A DNA stretch of 64,000 nucleotides from the NCBI RefSeq assembly GCF_016584115.1, contig NZ_NRSK01000010.1, positions 19,788 to 83,787 on the forward strand, in the 5' to 3' direction. The notes below the pieces were generated by a model that did not search any database, was not told where the DNA came from, and saw nothing but the letters and a program-made list of their open reading frames with translations. The translations under genes and the position numbers were made by a program. This document shows positions 60,677 through 64,000 of the stretch, one piece after another (the stretch's first letter is position 1; the number at the start of each line of letters is the position of its first letter). The DNA comes from Ectothiorhodospira mobilis (GTDB taxonomy: Bacteria > Pseudomonadota > Gammaproteobacteria > Ectothiorhodospirales > Ectothiorhodospiraceae).

Positions 60677-61483
60677 ATGACCGACACCCCCGACATCCTC
60701 AAGAAGATCCTGGCCCGCAAGCGGGAGGAGGTGGCCGAGCGCCGCCGCCGCACCCCCCTGGAGGAGCTCACCCGTTTCGTCGACGCCGCCCCGGCGGTGC
60801 GCCCCTTCCTTCAGGCCCTGCGGGACCGCATCCATGGCGGCGGGGCGGCGGTCATCGCCGAGATCAAGAAGGCCAGCCCCAGCAAGGGGGTGCTGCGCCC
60901 GGACTTCGACCCGGCGGCCATCGCCCGCGCCTACGAGGGGGCGGGGGCCACCTGCCTGTCGGTGCTCACCGATCACGACTTCTTCCAGGGGCACGAGGCC
61001 CATCTGGAGGACGCCCGCGCCGCCTGCGGCCTGCCGGTGCTGCGCAAGGACTTCATCATCGACCCCTACCAGGTCTACGAGGCCCGGGTGATGGGGGCCG
61101 ACTGCATCCTGCTCATCGTCTCCGCCCTGGGGGACGTGAACCTGAAGGACCTGCTCATGCTGGCCCACGAACTGGGCATGAATGTCCTGGTGGAGACCCA
61201 TGACGCCGCCGAACTGGAACGGGCCCTGGCCCTGGATACCGAACTCATCGGCATCAATAACCGGGACCTGCGCAGCTTCGAGACGCGCCTGGAGACGACG
61301 CTGGACCTGGTGGACCGGGTGCCTGCGGACCGGCTCCTGGTGACCGAGAGCGGCATCCATACCCCGCAGGACGTGCAGCGCATGCGCCGGGCCGGCGTGC
61401 ACGCCTTCCTGGTGGGGGAGGCCCTGGTGAAGGCCCCGGATCCCGGCGCGGCCCTGGCGCGGCTCATGGGCCGCGGGGCCTGA
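60677..61483 (+). CDS. trpC: Indole-3-glycerol phosphate synthase
   Basis: 268 residues from the ATG at 60677. TIM barrel motifs: [18 protein letters not shown] near 57, [33 protein letters not shown] near 120, [23 protein letters not shown]. Monofunctional, no fused TrpF. trpF, trpA and trpB are not in the window. Confidence 0.96.
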   Translation: MTDTPDILKKILARKREEVAERRRRTPLEELTRFVDAAPAVRPFLQALRDRIHGGGAAVIAEIKKASPSKGVLRPDFDPAAIARAYEGAGATCLSVLTDHDFFQGHEAHLEDARAACGLPVLRKDFIIDPYQVYEARVMGADCILLIVSALGDVNLKDLLMLAHELGMNVLVETHDAAELERALALDTELIGINNRDLRSFETRLETTLDLVDRVPADRLLVTESGIHTPQDVQRMRRAGVHAFLVGEALVKAPDPGAALARLMGRGA

Positions 61484-61534
61484 GGGGAGACCTGTGGCCC
61501 CACGGGCCGTATATCGTTGCGAAGGAGGCTTGCC

Positions 61535-62131
61535 ATGACCGCGCGCTATGAATCCATCCCGTCCCATCCCGTCTCCGACGATGTCCTCGTCCACCGTTAC
61601 CGCCAGGGCCTGCCATTAAGGGTGACCCTGGAGGACCCGGCCACGGACGTCATGACCGACCTGCGCCGCGTGGAGGCCATGACCGTTACCCCCGGGATCC
61701 CCATGGAGACCGCCCTGCAGAAGATGATCCACGCCGGGGTACGCCTGCTCATCGTCGTCACCCCGGAGGACCGGGTGCAGGGGGTGGTGACGGCACGGGA
61801 TATCCTGGGGGAGAAGCCGGTGCAGGTGGTCTCCGGCGAGCGCATCACCCATGGGGAGCTTCAGGTGCAGCATGTCATGACCCCCCGGGCCGAGCTCACG
61901 GTGCTGGATCACTTCGACGTGGTGGTGGCCCGGGTGGGGGATGTGGTGGCCACCCTGCGGGCGTCGCGGCGGCAGCATGCCCTGGTGGTGGAGCACGACG
62001 AGGACCGGCACGAGGTCCTGCGCGGGTTGTTCTCCCTCACCCAGATCGGGCGCCAGTTGGGGGTGGAGATCTCCGCCGAGGGCCCGGTGCAGAGCTTCGC
62101 CGAGATCGAGAAGCTGCTCACCGCCTCCTGA
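61535..62131 (+). CDS. CBS-domain protein
   Basis: 198 residues from the ATG at 61535 (GAAGGAGG upstream). Two CBS motifs form one Bateman module: VTPGIPMETALQKMIHAGVR followed by LLIVVTPEDRVQGVVTARDI, then DVVATLRASRRQHALVVEHD. CBS pairs bind adenine nucleotides. No fused effector domain. Function unknown; it may sense energy charge. Confidence 0.8.
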   Translation: MTARYESIPSHPVSDDVLVHRYRQGLPLRVTLEDPATDVMTDLRRVEAMTVTPGIPMETALQKMIHAGVRLLIVVTPEDRVQGVVTARDILGEKPVQVVSGERITHGELQVQHVMTPRAELTVLDHFDVVVARVGDVVATLRASRRQHALVVEHDEDRHEVLRGLFSLTQIGRQLGVEISAEGPVQSFAEIEKLLTAS

Positions 62132-62154
62132 GGCGTGGGGTCTGGAAAAAGAAA

Positions 62155-62173
62155 ACCCCGCCGATGGCGGGGT
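62155..62173. terminator. Bidirectional terminator between the CBS and csp genes
   Basis: ACCCCGCC (62155-62162), loop GAT, GGCGGGGT (62166-62173). On the reverse strand the stem is followed by TTTCTTTTT-like sequence, so it is a strong terminator for the cold-shock gene and a weaker one for the CBS gene. Confidence 0.82.
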
Positions 62174-62212
62174 TTGCTTCCACTCAAATTCGGTCGGACC
62201 CGGGGGTCGGGG

Positions 62213-62416
62213 TCAGATGGCCTTGACGTTGGCCGCCGCCATGCCCTTCGGGGTGCTCTGGGTGTCGAACGACACCTTCTGCCCCTCGGCCAGGGTGCGG
62301 AAGCCGCCGCCGTCGATGGCGGAGAAATGGACGAATACGTCCTTGCCCCCATCATCCGGCGTAATGAACCCAAATCCCTTGCTTTCGTTGAACCACTTCA
62401 CGGTACCGGTCAGCAC
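62213..62416 (-). CDS. Cold-shock-domain RNA chaperone
   Basis: 67 residues, typical CspA size. RNP1 KGFGFITP and RNP2 DVFVHFSAI are intact, with [11 protein letters not shown] supplying the surface aromatics. It prevents inhibitory RNA structure. Whether it is cold-induced cannot be told. Confidence 0.96.
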   Translation of the reverse strand: MLTGTVKWFNESKGFGFITPDDGGKDVFVHFSAIDGGGFRTLAEGQKVSFDTQSTPKGMAAANVKAI

Positions 62417-62678
62417 TGCGTATTACCTCGATGAAAAAGACACACTATGCGCAGGCGCCCGGATGTCAGGTCGCACACGGAGGTTTTTCTCCCCGGCTGC
62501 GGGATACCCGCGACCCCTGCAGGACCGACTATACGCCGCCCCCGGTGCAGAAGCCATAACCCGTTCACATTTTTTGTCCCGGAGACGGCGAATCCGTGGA
62601 TTTCCGACAAGCGGTCGATGGCACCGGCCCGACGCGCCGGATATCCCTTGACCTGCACCCCGGGATCGGAACCGCCCC
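62417..62678 (-). promoter_or_regulatory. Divergent region of csp and tmcA with possible long csp leader
   Basis: 262 bases without a gene. A reverse-strand TATAGT (62533-62528) is the best -10 candidate and would give a 5' leader of about 105 bases, as cspA-type genes often have. The -35 match is poor. Nothing convincing was seen for the tmcA promoter. Confidence 0.35.
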
Positions 62679-64000
62679 ATGCCATCTGAAAAGATCCGCG
62701 TCCTCCCCGCCGGGCATCCGGAGCACCGCCGCCTGGTCTGGCTGCACGGCCCGGCGGAGGCGGCCCGGGCCCGGGCGGCGGCCTGGTGCCAGCGGCTGGC
62801 GCATCCGCAGCAGGCCGCCTGGGTGGGGATGGCCCCGCCCGCGGACCTGGACCTGCCCGTGTCCGTATGCCCGCCGCCCCAGGCGGACACCCTGCTGGGG
62901 CGCAGCCTGGAGGCCCTGGTGTTCGACGCCGCAGACGGCCTTGCCCCCGATGCCCTCGGGGCCGCCGCCGGGTCCCTGCGCGGTGGCGGGGTGCTGCTGC
63001 TGATCCTGCCCGCTGCCTGCCTGCAGTCCCCCTTCGGCCGGCGCATGGCCCGCATCCTCGAGGCGGCGCTGGTTCCGGCCCCTGCGGATGCCCCCCTGCC
63101 GTTGCCCCAAACCCCGCCGGAGCTTGCCCATCCCGACCGGGACGGCTGTCTCACGCCGGATCAGCGCCGGGCGGTGGCGGCCCTGGAGCGCCTCTCCCGG
63201 GGGCGCAGTGGACGCCCCCTGGTGCTTACCGCCGACCGGGGGCGGGGCAAGTCGGCGGCCCTGGGGATCGCCGCCGGACGCTGGCTGGCCCGCGGCCGCC
63301 CCGCGGCAAGCCCCCCCCTGCGCATGGTGCTCACCGCGCCGCGCCTGGCGGCTGTGGCTCCGGTGCTGGAACGGGCGCGGGCGGCGCTGCCGCCGGGGCA
63401 GGGCCGCCGGGAGGCGGCGATCCTCACCGGTCCCGGCGGATGCCTGGAGTACCTGCCCCCAAAGGCCGCCTGCGCCGCCGATGCGGACCTGGTGCTGGTG
63501 GACGAGGCGGGGGGCATCCCGGTGCAGTGGCTCCGGCGCCTGCTGGACGCCCATGGACGCATCGCCTTCACCACCACGTTGCACGGCTACGAGGGCACGG
63601 GCCAGGGCTTCGCCGCCCGCTTCTCCCCCCTGTTGTGCCGGCGGTTCCCCGCAACCCGTTTCCTTCACCTGGAGCGGCCGGTGCGCTGGGCACCGGGGGA
63701 TCCCCTGGAAGGGCTGCTGGAGCACCTGCTGCTGCTGGGGGCGCGGATCGGGGCCGGGGCAAGGGTGTCCCCGGTGGACGGGGACCGGGTGGAGACCCTG
63801 TCCCCGGCGCGCCTGGCCGGGGATGAGGCCCTGCTGGCGGCGGTGTACGGCCTCCTGGCCCTGGCCCACTACCGCACCCGCCCCTCGGATCTGCAGCGCC
63901 TGCTGGACGATCCGGCCATGGAGACCATGGTCCTGTGGCGTGGGGGCAGGGTGGCGGCCGTGGCCCTGGTGGCCCGGCCCATGCTGTTCACCGCCCTGAC
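62679..64000 (+). CDS. tmcA: tRNA(Met) cytidine acetyltransferase TmcA (N-terminal part, cut by window edge)
   Basis: Acetylates C34 of elongator tRNA-Met using acetyl-CoA and ATP. About 440 residues are present from the ATG at 62679 (MPSEKIRVLPAG). The frame is open to the window end. Walker A is LTADRGRGKSAALG near 190, with the Walker B-like LVLVDEAGGIPV near 268; FTTTLHGYEGTGQGF is a conserved RNA-helicase segment. The GNAT acetyltransferase domain expected next is only partly within the window. Confidence 0.9.
   Translation, partial: MPSEKIRVLPAGHPEHRRLVWLHGPAEAARARAAAWCQRLAHPQQAAWVGMAPPADLDLPVSVCPPPQADTLLGRSLEALVFDAADGLAPDALGAAAGSLRGGGVLLLILPAACLQSPFGRRMARILEAALVPAPADAPLPLPQTPPELAHPDRDGCLTPDQRRAVAALERLSRGRSGRPLVLTADRGRGKSAALGIAAGRWLARGRPAASPPLRMVLTAPRLAAVAPVLERARAALPPGQGRREAAILTGPGGCLEYLPPKAACAADADLVLVDEAGGIPVQWLRRLLDAHGRIAFTTTLHGYEGTGQGFAARFSPLLCRRFPATRFLHLERPVRWAPGDPLEGLLEHLLLLGARIGAGARVSPVDGDRVETLSPARLAGDEALLAAVYGLLALAHYRTRPSDLQRLLDDPAMETMVLWRGGRVAAVALVARPMLFTAL

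Overview
The window is a GC-rich, densely coded chromosome segment from a gammaproteobacterium. It most resembles the halophilic or haloalkaliphilic Ectothiorhodospiraceae (Ectothiorhodospira or Thioalkalivibrio-like). This is inferred from the gene order engB / cytochrome c4 / ResB-CcsB, a bacterial sucrose synthase, and an unusual density of compatible-solute genes. No rRNA, tRNA, CRISPR array, phage or insertion sequence was seen.

Layout. 1-839: 5' part of speA (minus strand). 1014-1475: a YbjN-type secreted protein. 1604-1954: two tandem sibling small RNAs, each with a sigma-E-like promoter, three C-rich hairpin loops and an intrinsic terminator. They converge on engB, the same locus that holds Spot 42 or ErsA in other gammaproteobacteria. 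2775-6988: cytochrome c4 and a System II cytochrome c maturation pair (resB, ccsB). 6991-8854: an EEP-family hydrolase and a PfkB sugar kinase. 8980-14708 (minus): a five-gene operon of a MarR regulator, an M20 N-carbamoyl hydrolase, a cysteine hydrolase, an aspartate-carbamoyltransferase-like protein and an AsnB-like amidotransferase. I propose it makes and recycles the osmolyte N-alpha-carbamoyl-L-glutamine 1-amide, known from Ectothiorhodospira. It is divergent from sucrose synthase (14822-17206). The shared promoter region carries a MarR-type palindrome lying on the sucrose synthase promoter.

17322-26618: an OmpA-like lipoprotein, an MFS transporter, coaBC, dut, an 87-bp tandem repeat, algC, argB, a DUF4124 protein, pyrE and an ExoIII homologue. 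26619-33255: a structured leader, a BCCT betaine/choline transporter, ProVWX and a porin. 33431-38663: a PfkB kinase, mnmG, rsmG, parA, parB. 38722-45841: the complete F1Fo ATP synthase operon atpIBEFHAGDC, with a near-consensus promoter and a terminator, followed by glmU and a methyltransferase. 48123-61483: rpe-gph-trpE, then a trehalose block (DUF5752, TreT, TreY, TreZ, metallopeptidase), then trpGDC. The trehalose block therefore splits a conserved tryptophan/housekeeping cluster. 61535-64000: a CBS-domain protein, a cold-shock protein and the start of tmcA.

How they work together. At least five osmoadaptation modules sit within about 50 kb: the putative carbamoyl-glutamine-amide operon, sucrose synthase, BCCT uptake, ProVWX uptake, and two independent trehalose routes (TreT and TreYZ). 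The rest is conserved housekeeping: nucleotide, CoA, arginine and tryptophan synthesis, chromosome partitioning, tRNA modification and ATP synthesis.
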